Assembly (NCBI GenBank): GCA_025456425.1
Contig: JALOKP010000029.1
Span: 1-55,769, forward strand
Reading direction: 5' to 3'
DNA: 55,769 nucleotides
DNA from: Acidobacteriota bacterium
GTDB lineage: Bacteria > Acidobacteriota > Polarisedimenticolia > J045
The notes below the pieces were generated by a model, which saw nothing but the letters and a program-made list of their open reading frames with translations, had not been told where the DNA came from and did not search any database. Position 1 is the first letter of the stretch. Each line of letters starts with the position of its first letter. Below are positions 18,190-27,230 of the stretch, piece after piece. The translations under genes were made by a program, and so were the position numbers.

Positions 18190-20425
18190 ATGACTTCAGC
18201 GACGAACCAGCAGGAATTCAACCTCCGGGACTACTGGCAGATCCTGGTCCGGCGGCGCTGGCTGATCTACACCTTCCTGCTGGTGACGACCGTCGCCGCC
18301 TTCGTCTCGAGCATGGTCGCGACCCGGGTCTACAAGGCCCTATCAGAACTTCTACAACACGCAGTACAAGATCCTGCAGTCCGACGCCGTGCTGACCAAC
18401 GCCGTCGACGCGCTCGAGCGCAAGGCGGTCCTCTTCCCCAGCCAGGACCCGAAGCTGCGCGGGAAGTTCGCGCTCCCCACGATCGGCGACCTGACGGGCG
18501 CGATGTCGCGGGCGATCGGCCGCAAGCCGGCCGGCGCGGGCATCCCGGAAGATCCCAAGTACCCGCTGATCCGCGAGCTGCGCGGGGGCCTCTCGATCGA
18601 GCCGGTGCGCGACAGCCACCTCGTGAACATCTCGTTCGTCTCGGCCTCCCCCGCCTTCGCCGCGGAGGCGGCCAACGCGATCGCCAACGGCTACATCCTG
18701 TTCACGATGAGCGGACGCAAGGACATCGCCGACCAGTCGGAGCTGTTCTTCACGAACCAGCTGGCGAAGCTGCAGGACGATATCACGCGCCAGGACATCA
18801 ACCTCCAGAAATACGCCGCGGAAAAGGGGATCATCACCGGTACGGGTGACCTGAACGAGCTGACCGTCAAGAACCTCGACGAGCTGCGCGGGAAGATGAC
18901 CGAGGCCCAGGCCGAGGTCGCGAACACCCGGGCCCGGCTGCAGTCGCTGGAACGAACCCCGCCGGCGGCGATCGAGGAGGTCCGGAACAACGAGCTGATC
19001 CAGCGGCTCTCCAGCACCGTCGCCGAGCAGGACACCAAGTACCGGGAGCAGCTCACGACCTACGGCCCGAACCTCCCGGCCGTGCGCCAGCTCAAGGAGG
19101 CGCTCGACAGCTCGCGCGAGCAGCTCGAGACCGCGACTGCCGCCCTGGCGCAGAAGGCGATCGCCGGCGCGCGTGCCGACTACGAGCGCGCCCAGGGCGT
19201 GCTCAAGGGGCTGGAAGGGCTGCAGGCCCAGTCCGCCTCGCAGGTCACGCAGCTGAAGGAGGACTACGTCGAGTTCCTGGCGATGAAGGCCCAGCTCGAC
19301 CGCACGCGGCAGACCTACAACGAGTTCCTGAAGAAGCAGACCGACATGCGGATGTCGGGCCTCATGCTCGACGGTGCGGAGAAGGGCCAGAACGTCCGGG
19401 TGATCGACGCCGCCCAGCCGCCGCGCGTCGTCTACAAGCCCAAGGTCAAGCTCAACACCCTGCTCGGACTGCTCTTCGGCCTGTTCCTGGGGGTGGCCGT
19501 CGCGTTCCTGATGGAGTACGTCGACAACACGCTCAAGACGCCCGAGGACGTCCGCTCCACGCTCAACATGGCGGTGCTGGGGATGATCCCGGCCCAGGAG
19601 TTCGACCCGAAGCACCGCTCCGGCCGCTCGCGCCGGCCGGAGGTCCCCGAGCACGCGACGGGCGCCGCCGACCCCGCGCTGATCACCGCCCAGCAGCCGC
19701 TCTCGCCGATCTCCGAGGCCTACCGCGAGCTGCGCACTTCGGTCCTGCTGGCGACCGCCGGCCACCCGCCGCGCGACATCGCCGTGACCTCGTGCCAGCC
19801 CAGCGAAGGCAAGACCACGACCGCCCTCAACCTGGCGATCGCGCTGGCCCAACTCGGCCGCCGGGTGCTGATCGTCGACACCGACCTGCGCCGGCCGCGC
19901 TGCCACCTCGTGCTCAAGGCCTCCCCGTCGCGCGGCGTGAGCACCTTCCTGACCGGGATGAGCGGGCTCGACGCGCTGGTCCAGCCGACGACGATCGAGC
20001 GGGTCTCGCTGGTCGCTGCCGGCCCGATCCCGCCCAATCCGGCCGAACTGCTCGACTCCGACCGCTTCCGCGAGATGATCGCGCTGCTGCGGGGACACGA
20101 GGAGTACGACCACATCATCTACGACTCGCCGCCGGTCCTGTCGGTCGTCGACCCGCTGCTGATCGGGCGCCACACCGACGGCACGATCCTGGTGATCAAG
20201 TCGGGCTTCACGACGCGCGACGCGGGGCGGCTGGGCAAGGAGAAGCTGGATTCCGGCCGCCTGAACGTGCTGGGGATCGTGCTCAACGCGGTCCGGACCG
20301 AGAACGTCCCTTACCAGTACCGCTACTACCGCTACGGCTACGCGCGGGACAACAAGGACGAGGCCGACCGGGTCGAGCGCGAGCGGAGCGACGAAGTGCC
20401 GGCGGGCGACACGAAGCACAGCTGA
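18190..20425 (+). CDS. Wzc-type polysaccharide co-polymerase / tyrosine autokinase, frame broken near residue 50
   Basis: It starts at ATG 18190: a Wzz domain (FNLRDYWQILVRRRWLIYTF, then a membrane helix, ATRVYKA). At about 18340 the reading frame jumps to YQNFYNTQYKILQSDAVLTN. The usual 20-30 residues between VYKA and YQNFY are absent, so this is a deletion with a frameshift and not slippage. The rest is intact: long coiled coil (about 18700-19350), a second membrane helix (LLGLLFGLFLGVAVAFL), then a BY-kinase with Walker A PSEGKTTTALNLA, Walker A' VLIVDTDLRRP and Walker B HIIYDSPP. The C-terminal Tyr cluster is YQYRYYRYGY. Such kinases drive chain-length control by cycling phosphorylation. 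As assembled, only the part after 18389 would be made. Confidence 0.88.
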
Positions 20426-20441
20426 GCCCACGGGACGCCAC

Positions 20442-23024
20442 TTGGACCGCGAGACCCTTTCCCGCCGGCTGGCGTGGGCCCTGCTGGGCCTGATCCTGCT
20501 CGGCGCCGTCTGGTTCGGCGCCGTCGAGCCGGACGTCAAGCCGCTGTTCGCCGCCGCCGCGCTGGTGCTGGCCGGCAGCGCGCTGCTCCTGACCCCGGCG
20601 CGTCACCGCCCCGGCCTGGGCTGGACGCTCGCCGCGCTCGCCTTCCCGGCCTGGCTGGCGCTCCAGCTCGTGCCGCTCCCGGCCGGGGTGGTCTCCCTGC
20701 TCAGCCCGCGGGCCGCCGCCTGGTCGCGCGAGTTCTGGCCCGGCCCGTTGTCGGGCTGCGGCGGCGAGGCGCTGCTCGCGGCCCAGCCCCCCGCACTGAT
20801 TCCGCTCACGGTCGACCGCTTCTCGACCTGGTTCTTCCTGTTCATTGTGGCTGCGGGGCTGGCGACCTTCCTCGCCGCCCGCAGCGTACTGGGCGGCGAC
20901 CGCGCGGGGCGCCGCGCCGCGATCGCGACGGTTGCGGTCTTCACCGCGGCCGAAGCGCTGTACGGCCTGTTCCAGTGGACCTCCAGCTCGCCGATGGTCC
21001 TCTGGCTGGAAAAGGACGCCTACCTCGACAGCGCCACCGGGACGCTGATCAACCGCAACCACTTCGCACTGATGCTCTACGTCGGTCTGGGCTGCACGCT
21101 GGCGCTGCTCCTGGAACGCACGGCCCGGAGCGAGTGGCAGCGCGAGGCCCCGGGCCGCGCCACCGCCCGCACCGCGACGCTGGCCCTGCTCGCGGGGCTG
21201 CAGATCTTCGGGGTGATCGCCAGCAAGTCGCGCGCCGGGCTGGCGGGGATGCTGCTCGTGGTGATCGTCGGCGCGGTGCTGGTCGTCGGCCACCCGGACC
21301 GGCGCAGCGCGCGCGCGGTCGGGCTCCTGATGCTCGCGCTGCTGGTGATCCCCGCGCTGCTGCTGGCCGGTCCGGCGCTGATGGAGCGGCAGGCCGCGCT
21401 GCAGGAGGAGTGGACGGCGGAGGCGGGGCGCGGTGCCGTCTGGCGGGCCAGCCTGGGAATGGTCTCCGACTTTCCGCTGACCGGCTCGGGCGGCGCAACG
21501 TTCGAGGAGGCCTTCCGGCTCTACCGTCCGCCCGAGATCCAGTCCTTCTACGACTACGCCCACAACGACTACCTCCAGCTGCTGGTCGAGACCGGCGCCC
21601 CGGGCCTGCTGCTGGCGCTGCTGCCGGTCGCGCTGGTCGCGCTCCCGGTCGTGCGCGGGATGCTGGCCCGCCGGCGGCGCGGCGACCGCGACCCGACCGG
21701 CACCTTCCCCTCGACCACGACCTGGCCGCTGTGGGCCGCGCTGCTCGCGGTGGCGCTGCACGAGCTGGTCGACTTCGGCCTGCAGATCCCCTCCAACCTG
21801 CTGCTGGTCGCCTTCCTGGCCGGAGTCCTGTCGGGCCCGTGGCCGCACGGAGGGCGGCTGGCGCGGCCGGCGCCGCGGCTGGCCAGCGCGTACGCCCTGG
21901 GCGCGATCGCGCTGGCCGTCCCCGCGCTGCTGTTCGCCGTCGCCCAGTGGAGCGCCTTCGCCGGGACGCTGCGCGTGCCCGACCTGCCGACGGTGCGCCA
22001 GGCCGAGGCCTCCGAGCTGATGCGCACCTGGCGCGGCAACCGCAAGGACACCGGGCCGCTGTGCCGCGCGCTGCCGCTCCAGGCGCGGGCCCAGGCGCTC
22101 CGCCCGCTGGCTGCGGGGTACGCCGTCCAGCACGCGACGCAGCTTGTCGCCGCGATCGAGTCCGGCGCGATCGACCGGGCCCGGCAGGGGGCGGCGCTCG
22201 ACGAGGCCTCGCTCGCGGCCGGCCGGGTGCGCCGGATCGACCCCTGGAATGCCGCCCACCGGCGCAGCCTGATCGCGATCGACCTGGCCGTCGGCCAGCT
22301 CAGCGATGCCTTCGAGGACGCCTCGGTCGCGGCGCGCCTGGCCCCCGACAACGTGGGGCAGGTGGTGCGGACCCTGCTCAACGCGGGCGTCCCGGCGCCG
22401 CTCGTCGGAGAGAAGCTGGGGAGCGACGGGCGGGCACTCAACCAGCTGCTCTCCGAGCTGAACCGGCGCGGCGACCGGACCGGCGCCGGGCTGGTGGTCG
22501 CGAAGGACGTCGCCGCCACGGCCGAGACCTGCCGCGCCGGCGGCGAGATCCGGAACGTCCTCCGGACGGTCCACGGCGTCGACGGCGAGCCGTTCCTGCG
22601 AGCCTGCCTGGCGCTGTTCGAGCGCGCCGGGGACGCGGTGTACACCGAGTACGCGCGGGCCTGGCTGGTCAACGACCTGATCGAATCGGGCCAGCTCCAG
22701 GAGGCCCGCAGGTTGTTCGAGAAGATGGAGCAGGCTCCGTCGCGCTGGTGGGCGGAGCACCGCTTCGCGGTCGCGACGGAGGACTGGGACCGCCTGGTCC
22801 GCGTGTCGCGCAGCCTGCTGCGCGAGCCGGGGCTCGACCCGGAGTCGGAACGCTACCTGCGCATCACGCTGGCGCAGGGGTACACCTACAAGCGCGACTT
22901 CGAGCTGGCGATCGACGAGATGGAGCGCGTGGTGGCGGCGAGCCCCGAGAACGACGATCAGCGCGACCAGCTCGACGCGCTGCGCGCGGGAAAGAACCCC
23001 TGGGCTCCGAATCGCCGCCGGTGA
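20442..23024 (+). CDS. O-antigen ligase / polymerase family membrane protein with C-terminal helical repeats
   Basis: 860 residues from TTG 20442 with GGGA upstream; no earlier ATG fits. The N-terminal 470 residues hold about a dozen membrane helices. The Wzy_C/O-antigen-ligase landmarks are GTLINRNHFALMLYVGLG, ASKSRAGLAGML (the conserved Arg loop) and YAHNDYLQLLVETGAPGLLL (the conserved His loop). These proteins ligate or polymerise undecaprenyl-linked glycans on the periplasmic face. The last roughly 350 residues are soluble and helical with TPR-like repeats (AFEDASVAARLAPDNVGQVV, LIESGQLQEARRLFEKMEQ, TYKRDFELAIDEMERVVAA), probably for docking partners. It starts 16 bp after the Wzc gene, in the same operon. 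No glycosyltransferases are present in the window. Confidence 0.85.
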   Translation: MDRETLSRRLAWALLGLILLGAVWFGAVEPDVKPLFAAAALVLAGSALLLTPARHRPGLGWTLAALAFPAWLALQLVPLPAGVVSLLSPRAAAWSREFWPGPLSGCGGEALLAAQPPALIPLTVDRFSTWFFLFIVAAGLATFLAARSVLGGDRAGRRAAIATVAVFTAAEALYGLFQWTSSSPMVLWLEKDAYLDSATGTLINRNHFALMLYVGLGCTLALLLERTARSEWQREAPGRATARTATLALLAGLQIFGVIASKSRAGLAGMLLVVIVGAVLVVGHPDRRSARAVGLLMLALLVIPALLLAGPALMERQAALQEEWTAEAGRGAVWRASLGMVSDFPLTGSGGATFEEAFRLYRPPEIQSFYDYAHNDYLQLLVETGAPGLLLALLPVALVALPVVRGMLARRRRGDRDPTGTFPSTTTWPLWAALLAVALHELVDFGLQIPSNLLLVAFLAGVLSGPWPHGGRLARPAPRLASAYALGAIALAVPALLFAVAQWSAFAGTLRVPDLPTVRQAEASELMRTWRGNRKDTGPLCRALPLQARAQALRPLAAGYAVQHATQLVAAIESGAIDRARQGAALDEASLAAGRVRRIDPWNAAHRRSLIAIDLAVGQLSDAFEDASVAARLAPDNVGQVVRTLLNAGVPAPLVGEKLGSDGRALNQLLSELNRRGDRTGAGLVVAKDVAATAETCRAGGEIRNVLRTVHGVDGEPFLRACLALFERAGDAVYTEYARAWLVNDLIESGQLQEARRLFEKMEQAPSRWWAEHRFAVATEDWDRLVRVSRSLLREPGLDPESERYLRITLAQGYTYKRDFELAIDEMERVVAASPENDDQRDQLDALRAGKNPWAPNRRR

Positions 23025-23151
23025 CGGGGCGCGGGGCCGTCACCCGCGGCGGGGCCCGGGGCGCGCCCATCCGGCCGGAGTCCCCGTCCAGAGAGGCCCG
23101 CTCGGGTCCGCGCGGGAAGGCGCCCCGGATTTCGGGTAGCATCTCGCCGCG

Positions 23152-23805
23152 ATGACCTTCTCCCCCCTGCGCCGCGCCCTGGCCGCCCTGCTCGTCCCGG
23201 CCCTCCTCTTCGCCCCGTTCCCGACGGCCGCGGCGCAGTCCGGGCCGCCGGCCCCGGCGGCCGGTGCGCCGGCGGCGGCCCCGGCTCCCCAGGGGAAGTC
23301 GACGGTCGTGGCCTGGATCCGCGACCGGCAGGGGAAGGACCTCGTCGGCGCGCGCCTGATGCTGGCGCCGATGGCGGGGACGTCGCCGGCGCGGGTCTCG
23401 GACGACACCGACCGGTTCGGCGAGTGCCGGCTCAAGAACGTCAGCTACGGCTACTACCGCTACGGCGTCGAGACGGCCGAGGGGACCTTTCTCGGGAACC
23501 GGATCCTGCTCGTCGCGCCGGAGCGTGAGCTGCCGATCGAGATCGACCTGACCGACTTCCTGCCGGAGGACGAGAAGCTGGGCCTGTCGAAGACGGATCC
23601 CGTCCCGGGGACGGACAAGGTCCCGGTCGGCGTGGCGCGGCTGAAGGAAGAGACCGGCGCGAAGGGGCTGGCCTGGTTCCGGACCGGCAAGGGGGTCGCG
23701 GTGGTCGTCGGCGGCGGGATCCTGATCGTAGCCGGCCTGATCCTGCTCACCGATACGGACGACACGGAGACCTCGGTCAGCCCGTCCGAGCCGTCAACTC
23801 GCTGA
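23152..23805 (+). CDS. Carboxypeptidase-regulatory-like domain protein with C-terminal membrane anchor (2)
   Basis: 217 residues from ATG 23152. The signal peptide is LAALLVPALLFAPFPTAAAQ. An Ala/Pro linker leads to a beta domain of transthyretin type (KSTVVAWIRDRQGKDLVGAR, DTDRFGECRLKNVSYGYYRYGVETAEG). One membrane helix follows (VAVVVGGGILIVAGLILL), then the tail TDTDDTETSVSPSEPSTR. Architecture and tail match the protein at 15133, which begins the same locus. No clear Shine-Dalgarno sequence is seen. The stop overlaps the convergent gene at 23794 by 12 bp. The role is unknown; bracketing suggests a structural or adaptor function for the export machinery. Confidence 0.75.
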   Translation: MTFSPLRRALAALLVPALLFAPFPTAAAQSGPPAPAAGAPAAAPAPQGKSTVVAWIRDRQGKDLVGARLMLAPMAGTSPARVSDDTDRFGECRLKNVSYGYYRYGVETAEGTFLGNRILLVAPERELPIEIDLTDFLPEDEKLGLSKTDPVPGTDKVPVGVARLKEETGAKGLAWFRTGKGVAVVVGGGILIVAGLILLTDTDDTETSVSPSEPSTR

Positions 23806-24057
23806 CGGCACCTTCCACATCTCGCGCCAGCGGGTGTTCGTCGCGCGCCGGTAGGTCTCGCGCGCCCGCAGGTCGACCCACAGCTGGTCCGTCTCCGGGC
23901 GCCCGGCGGCGACGCAGCTCGCGCAGAGCGGAAGCACCTCCCCTTCGTCGAGCACGCTCCGCGTGTCGGTGCCACGCGCGTCGCAGACGGCGCAGTAGTA
24001 GGTGCCACCCGCCGCGCTGCGCTCCCCGACCTTGAACGCCTCCTGCTGGCTCCGCAT
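23794..24057 (-). CDS. Small zinc-ribbon protein
   Basis: 87 residues from ATG 24057. Two CxxC pairs, YYCAVCDARG and LPLCASCVAAG, about 25 residues apart, form a probable four-Cys zinc ribbon at residues 22-48. The basic C-terminal half (DLRARETYRRATNTRWREMW) could bind nucleic acid or a partner. It lies 22 bp downstream of lon's stop on the opposite side of the same strand order (start at 24057, lon stop at 24080), so it is probably the last gene of the lon transcript. No function is known. Confidence 0.65.
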   Translation of the reverse strand: MRSQQEAFKVGERSAAGGTYYCAVCDARGTDTRSVLDEGEVLPLCASCVAAGRPETDQLWVDLRARETYRRATNTRWREMWKVPSAS

Positions 24058-24079
24058 TCCGCTGTCCCCTTTCCCGTCG

Positions 24080-26545
24080 CTATTCGTCCCCGACCTCGAC
24101 CTGGCCCGCGACCACCACCGGGCGCTCGACCGGTGGCGAGACCGGGAGGGCCGCGGCGGTGACGTTTTCGCCCAGCGCCTCCCGGATCACCTGGTCGAGG
24201 TCCTCGACGAACACGAACTCGAGGTTCTTCCGCAACTCCGGCTGGATGTCCTCGAGGTCTTTCTCGTTGTGCCTGGGCAGCAGCACGCGGGTCACGCCGG
24301 CCCGCCGCGCCGCCAGCACCTTCTCCTTGATCCCGCCGACCGGCAGCACCTTGCCGCGCAGGGTGATCTCGCCGGTCATCGCCAACTGCGGCCGCACCGG
24401 GCGCCCGGTCATCAGCGAGAGCAGGGCGACGTCGATCGTGACGCCGGCCGAGGGCCCGTCCTTGGGGATCGCGCCGGCCGGCACGTGGACGTGCAGATCG
24501 GTCTTCTCGAAGGTCTCGGGCGCGATCCCGAAGCGATCGGCGTTGGAGCGGATCCAGGACAGCGCGGCCTGGGCCGACTCCTTCATCACCTCGCCCAGCC
24601 GGCCGGTGATCATCAGCTTGCCGCGGCCCGGCATCTTGGTGGCCTCGATGAAGAGGATGTCCCCTCCGGCCTGGGTCCAGGCCAGGCCGATCGCCACACC
24701 CGGCCGGTCGGCCCGCTCGGCCAGTTCGCGGTAGAAGTGCGGCGGCCCCAGGTAGCCGGGGATGTCGTCGGCGCCGACCACCAGCAGCTCCTCGGGCTCG
24801 CCCTCCTCGACCAGCTTGCGCGCGATCTTGCGGCACAGGCTGGCGAACTCGCGCTCGAGGTTGCGCAGCCCCGCCTCGCGCGTGTAGTCGGCGATGACGC
24901 GCCGGATCGTATCGTCGGTGAATTCCAGCTTGGCGCCGGCCAGGCCGTTCTCGGTGACCTGGCGCGGGATCAGGTGCCGGCGCGCGATCTCGACCTTCTC
25001 TTCCTCGGTGTAGCCCGGGAGGTTGAGCACCTCCATCCGGTCGCGCAGCGCCGGAGGGACGGTGTCGAGCACGTTCGCGGTGCAGATGAAGAAGACCTGG
25101 GACAGGTCGAACGGCACCTCGAGGTAGTGGTCCGAGAAGCTGTTGTTCTGCTCCGGGTCGAGGACCTCGAGCAGCGCGCTGGCCGGGTCGCCGCGGAAGT
25201 CCGCGCCGAGCTTGTCGATCTCGTCGAGCACGAAGACCGGGTTCCGGGTCCCGGCGCGCTTGAGCCCCTGGATGATCCGGCCCGGCAGCGCGGCGACGTA
25301 GGTCCGGCGGTGCCCGCGGATCTCGGCTTCGTCGCGCACCCCGCCCAGCGAGACCCGCACGAACTTGCGCCCCATGGCGCGGGCGATCGAGCGGCCGAGC
25401 GAGGTCTTGCCGGTGCCCGGGGGGCCGACCAGGCAGAGGATCGGGCCCTTGAGCTCCGGCCGCCGCTTGCGCACGGCGAGGTACTCCAGGATCCGGTCCT
25501 TGATCTTCTCGAGGTCGTAGTGGTCCTCGTCGAGGATCTCGCGGGTGTGCTTGAGGTCGATGTGATCCTCGGTGGCCTTGCTCCAGGGAAGGTTGGTCAG
25601 CCAGTCGAGGTAGGTGCGCGAGACGGTGTACTCCGCCGAAGCGGGCGACATCTGCGCCAGCCGGTCCAGTTCGCGGTCGGCGATCTCCCGGGCCTCGGTC
25701 GTGAGTCCGGCCTCCTCGACCTTCTTGCGGAACTCCTCGACCTCGCGCGTGCGGTCGTCGCCCTCGCCCAGCTCGCGCTGGATCGCCTTCATCTGCTCGC
25801 GCAGGTAGAACTGCTTCTGGGTCTTGCCGACCTCGTCCATCACCCGCGACTGGATCTGCGAGCCGAGCTCGGTGACCTGGATCTCGCGCGCCACCCGCAT
25901 CGTGAGCTGCGTCAGCCGCTCGCGCAGCGAGACGATCGGCAGCAGGTCCATCTTGTCCGAGACCGGGATCGGCATGACGGACGAGATGATGTCGGCCAGC
26001 CGGTCGGGCTCGTCCTCGGGCAGCGACAGCTCGACCTCGCCCGAGAGGTTGGGGTGGATCTCGACCAGCTTGCGGAACTGCAGCCCCAGGTTGCGGGCCT
26101 GGGCCTCGACTTCGATTCCGCCCTCCTGCTGGTTCGGCAGGCGCTCGATCTCGGCGGCGAGGAACGGCTCCAGCTGCGTGAACGACCGGATCCGGATCCG
26201 CTCCTGACCCTGGATGATCAGGTTGATGTTGCCGCCGCCGACCCGGATCGCCTTGAGGATCCGCGCCAGGGTGCCGTACTCGTAGAGGTCGTCCGCGCCC
26301 GGATCGTCGACCGCGGCGTCCTTCTGGCTGACGACCACGACCGGCAGGTCCTTCTCGAGCGCGCTCTCGATCAGCGCCAGCGTCTTGCGGCGGCCGACCG
26401 AAATCGGCATGACCGCGTGCGGGAAGAGCACGCTGTTGCGCAGCGGCAGCACGCCGAGCACGTGGTCGCCCGCGCCGTCGCGCTCGGCGCCGCCGCCGGC
26501 ACCGAGAGTGCCGGGATCGTCGCCGCGTTCCCGTTCCTTCGTCAT
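24080..26545 (-). CDS. lon: ATP-dependent Lon protease
   Basis: 821 residues from ATG 26545, with GAGGAA six bases upstream; this start is chosen over one seven codons earlier. The N-terminal substrate domain begins [19 protein letters not shown] (29-47), a coiled region follows (about 240-300), and the AAA+ module has Walker A GPPGTGKT (374-381), Walker [10 protein letters not shown] and sensor Arg residues. The C-terminal protease has the Ser/Lys dyad motif [10 protein letters not shown] and later [14 protein letters not shown]. It degrades misfolded and regulatory proteins in the cytoplasm. It is followed by the zinc-ribbon gene and preceded by an Hsp20 gene, a plausible heat-shock cluster. 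Confidence 0.98.
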   Translation of the reverse strand: MTKERERGDDPGTLGAGGGAERDGAGDHVLGVLPLRNSVLFPHAVMPISVGRRKTLALIESALEKDLPVVVVSQKDAAVDDPGADDLYEYGTLARILKAIRVGGGNINLIIQGQERIRIRSFTQLEPFLAAEIERLPNQQEGGIEVEAQARNLGLQFRKLVEIHPNLSGEVELSLPEDEPDRLADIISSVMPIPVSDKMDLLPIVSLRERLTQLTMRVAREIQVTELGSQIQSRVMDEVGKTQKQFYLREQMKAIQRELGEGDDRTREVEEFRKKVEEAGLTTEAREIADRELDRLAQMSPASAEYTVSRTYLDWLTNLPWSKATEDHIDLKHTREILDEDHYDLEKIKDRILEYLAVRKRRPELKGPILCLVGPPGTGKTSLGRSIARAMGRKFVRVSLGGVRDEAEIRGHRRTYVAALPGRIIQGLKRAGTRNPVFVLDEIDKLGADFRGDPASALLEVLDPEQNNSFSDHYLEVPFDLSQVFFICTANVLDTVPPALRDRMEVLNLPGYTEEEKVEIARRHLIPRQVTENGLAGAKLEFTDDTIRRVIADYTREAGLRNLEREFASLCRKIARKLVEEGEPEELLVVGADDIPGYLGPPHFYRELAERADRPGVAIGLAWTQAGGDILFIEATKMPGRGKLMITGRLGEVMKESAQAALSWIRSNADRFGIAPETFEKTDLHVHVPAGAIPKDGPSAGVTIDVALLSLMTGRPVRPQLAMTGEITLRGKVLPVGGIKEKVLAARRAGVTRVLLPRHNEKDLEDIQPELRKNLEFVFVEDLDQVIREALGENVTAAALPVSPPVERPVVVAGQVEVGDE

Positions 26546-26652
26546 GGGTGTTCCTCGAGACCGCACGGCCGGAGACGGGGCGAGTCTGCCACCGTCCCCT
26601 CCGTCGTGCCATACGGTCCCGCGACCGTCGGCCGTGTCCGATCGAAAGGGAG

Positions 26653-26689
26653 CGAAGGGGGGACCGGACGCGGGACCGGCCCCCCTTCG
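26653..26689 (-). terminator. Hairpin between hsp20 and lon
   Basis: Perfect 10-bp stem CGAAGGGGGG / CCCCCCTTCG with a 17-base loop, 22 bp past the hsp20 stop. On the minus strand it is followed by CTCCCTTTCGAT, only weakly U-rich. It probably ends or attenuates the hsp20 transcript before lon. Confidence 0.55.
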
Positions 26690-26710
26690 TCGAGCCGCTC
26701 CGGAACCCGG

Positions 26711-27148
26711 CTACGCGACGCGGACCTCGATCTTCCGCGGCTTGGCTTCCTCGGCCTTGGGCAGCGTGACCGTCAGGATGCCGTCCCGGACCTCGGCCCC
26801 GATCTTCGCGAAGTCGACCGTCGCCGGCAACGCGAAGACGCGGCTGAAACGGCCTGTGCTGCGCTCGGCGCGGAAGACCGCCGCGTCCTGGTGGGCCGGG
26901 TCGGGCTTGCGCTCGCCGGAGAGCGTCAGCGTCCGGTTCTCGACCGAGACCTCGATGTCCTCGTTGCGGAAACCGGGCAGGTCGGCGACGAGCAGGAGCG
27001 TGTCGCCCTTCTCGAGGATGTCCACGGGGGGCACGAACGGGCGGGTGAACCCGGCGTCCGCGCCGTCGAAGGCCTCGCGCACGAGATGTGCCATCTCTTC
27101 CTGGAGCGCCTGAACCGACTGCAGGGGCTGCCATCTGACCAGCGTCAT
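26711..27148 (-). CDS. Hsp20 / alpha-crystallin family small heat-shock protein
   Basis: 145 residues from ATG 27148 preceded by GAGGAGG. The alpha-crystallin domain spans about residues 35-140: FVPPVDILEKGDTLLLVADLPGF, IEVSVENRTLTLSGERK, and the closing strands FSRVFALPATVDFAKIGAEVRDGILTVTLPK. The ADLPGF and DGILTVTLPK motifs are diagnostic. It acts as an ATP-independent holdase in the cytoplasm, forming oligomers. Placed just upstream of lon on the same strand, it suggests shared stress regulation, although the hairpin between them argues for partial termination. No HrcA/CIRCE element was found. Confidence 0.95.
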   Translation of the reverse strand: MTLVRWQPLQSVQALQEEMAHLVREAFDGADAGFTRPFVPPVDILEKGDTLLLVADLPGFRNEDIEVSVENRTLTLSGERKPDPAHQDAAVFRAERSTGRFSRVFALPATVDFAKIGAEVRDGILTVTLPKAEEAKPRKIEVRVA

Positions 27149-27230
27149 GGTGTCGTCCTCCTCGGTTGACGCCGGGGAATTGGGATCGGCCCGGGAGGTT
27201 GTCAAGACGCGCCGGTGGGCGCGGCGCCCG

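Noticed and set aside
18331-18400. Programmed -1/+1 frameshifting in the Wzc gene
   Set aside because: No slippery heptamer is present, and the join is missing conserved residues, so the frame break comes from a deletion and not recoding.
24061-24069. Reverse complement of GGGGACAGC as another REP-type element
   Set aside because: Only a 9-base match without any inverted partner, expected by chance in GC-rich DNA; mentioned only as a weak match.
24002-27169. Very long open frame antisense to lon and hsp20
   Set aside because: High G+C removes stop codons on the antisense strand. Its translation is compositionally odd and lacks motifs, whereas lon and hsp20 on the other strand are unmistakable. 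The same applies to long antisense frames over the polymerase gene (20283-22760) and elsewhere.
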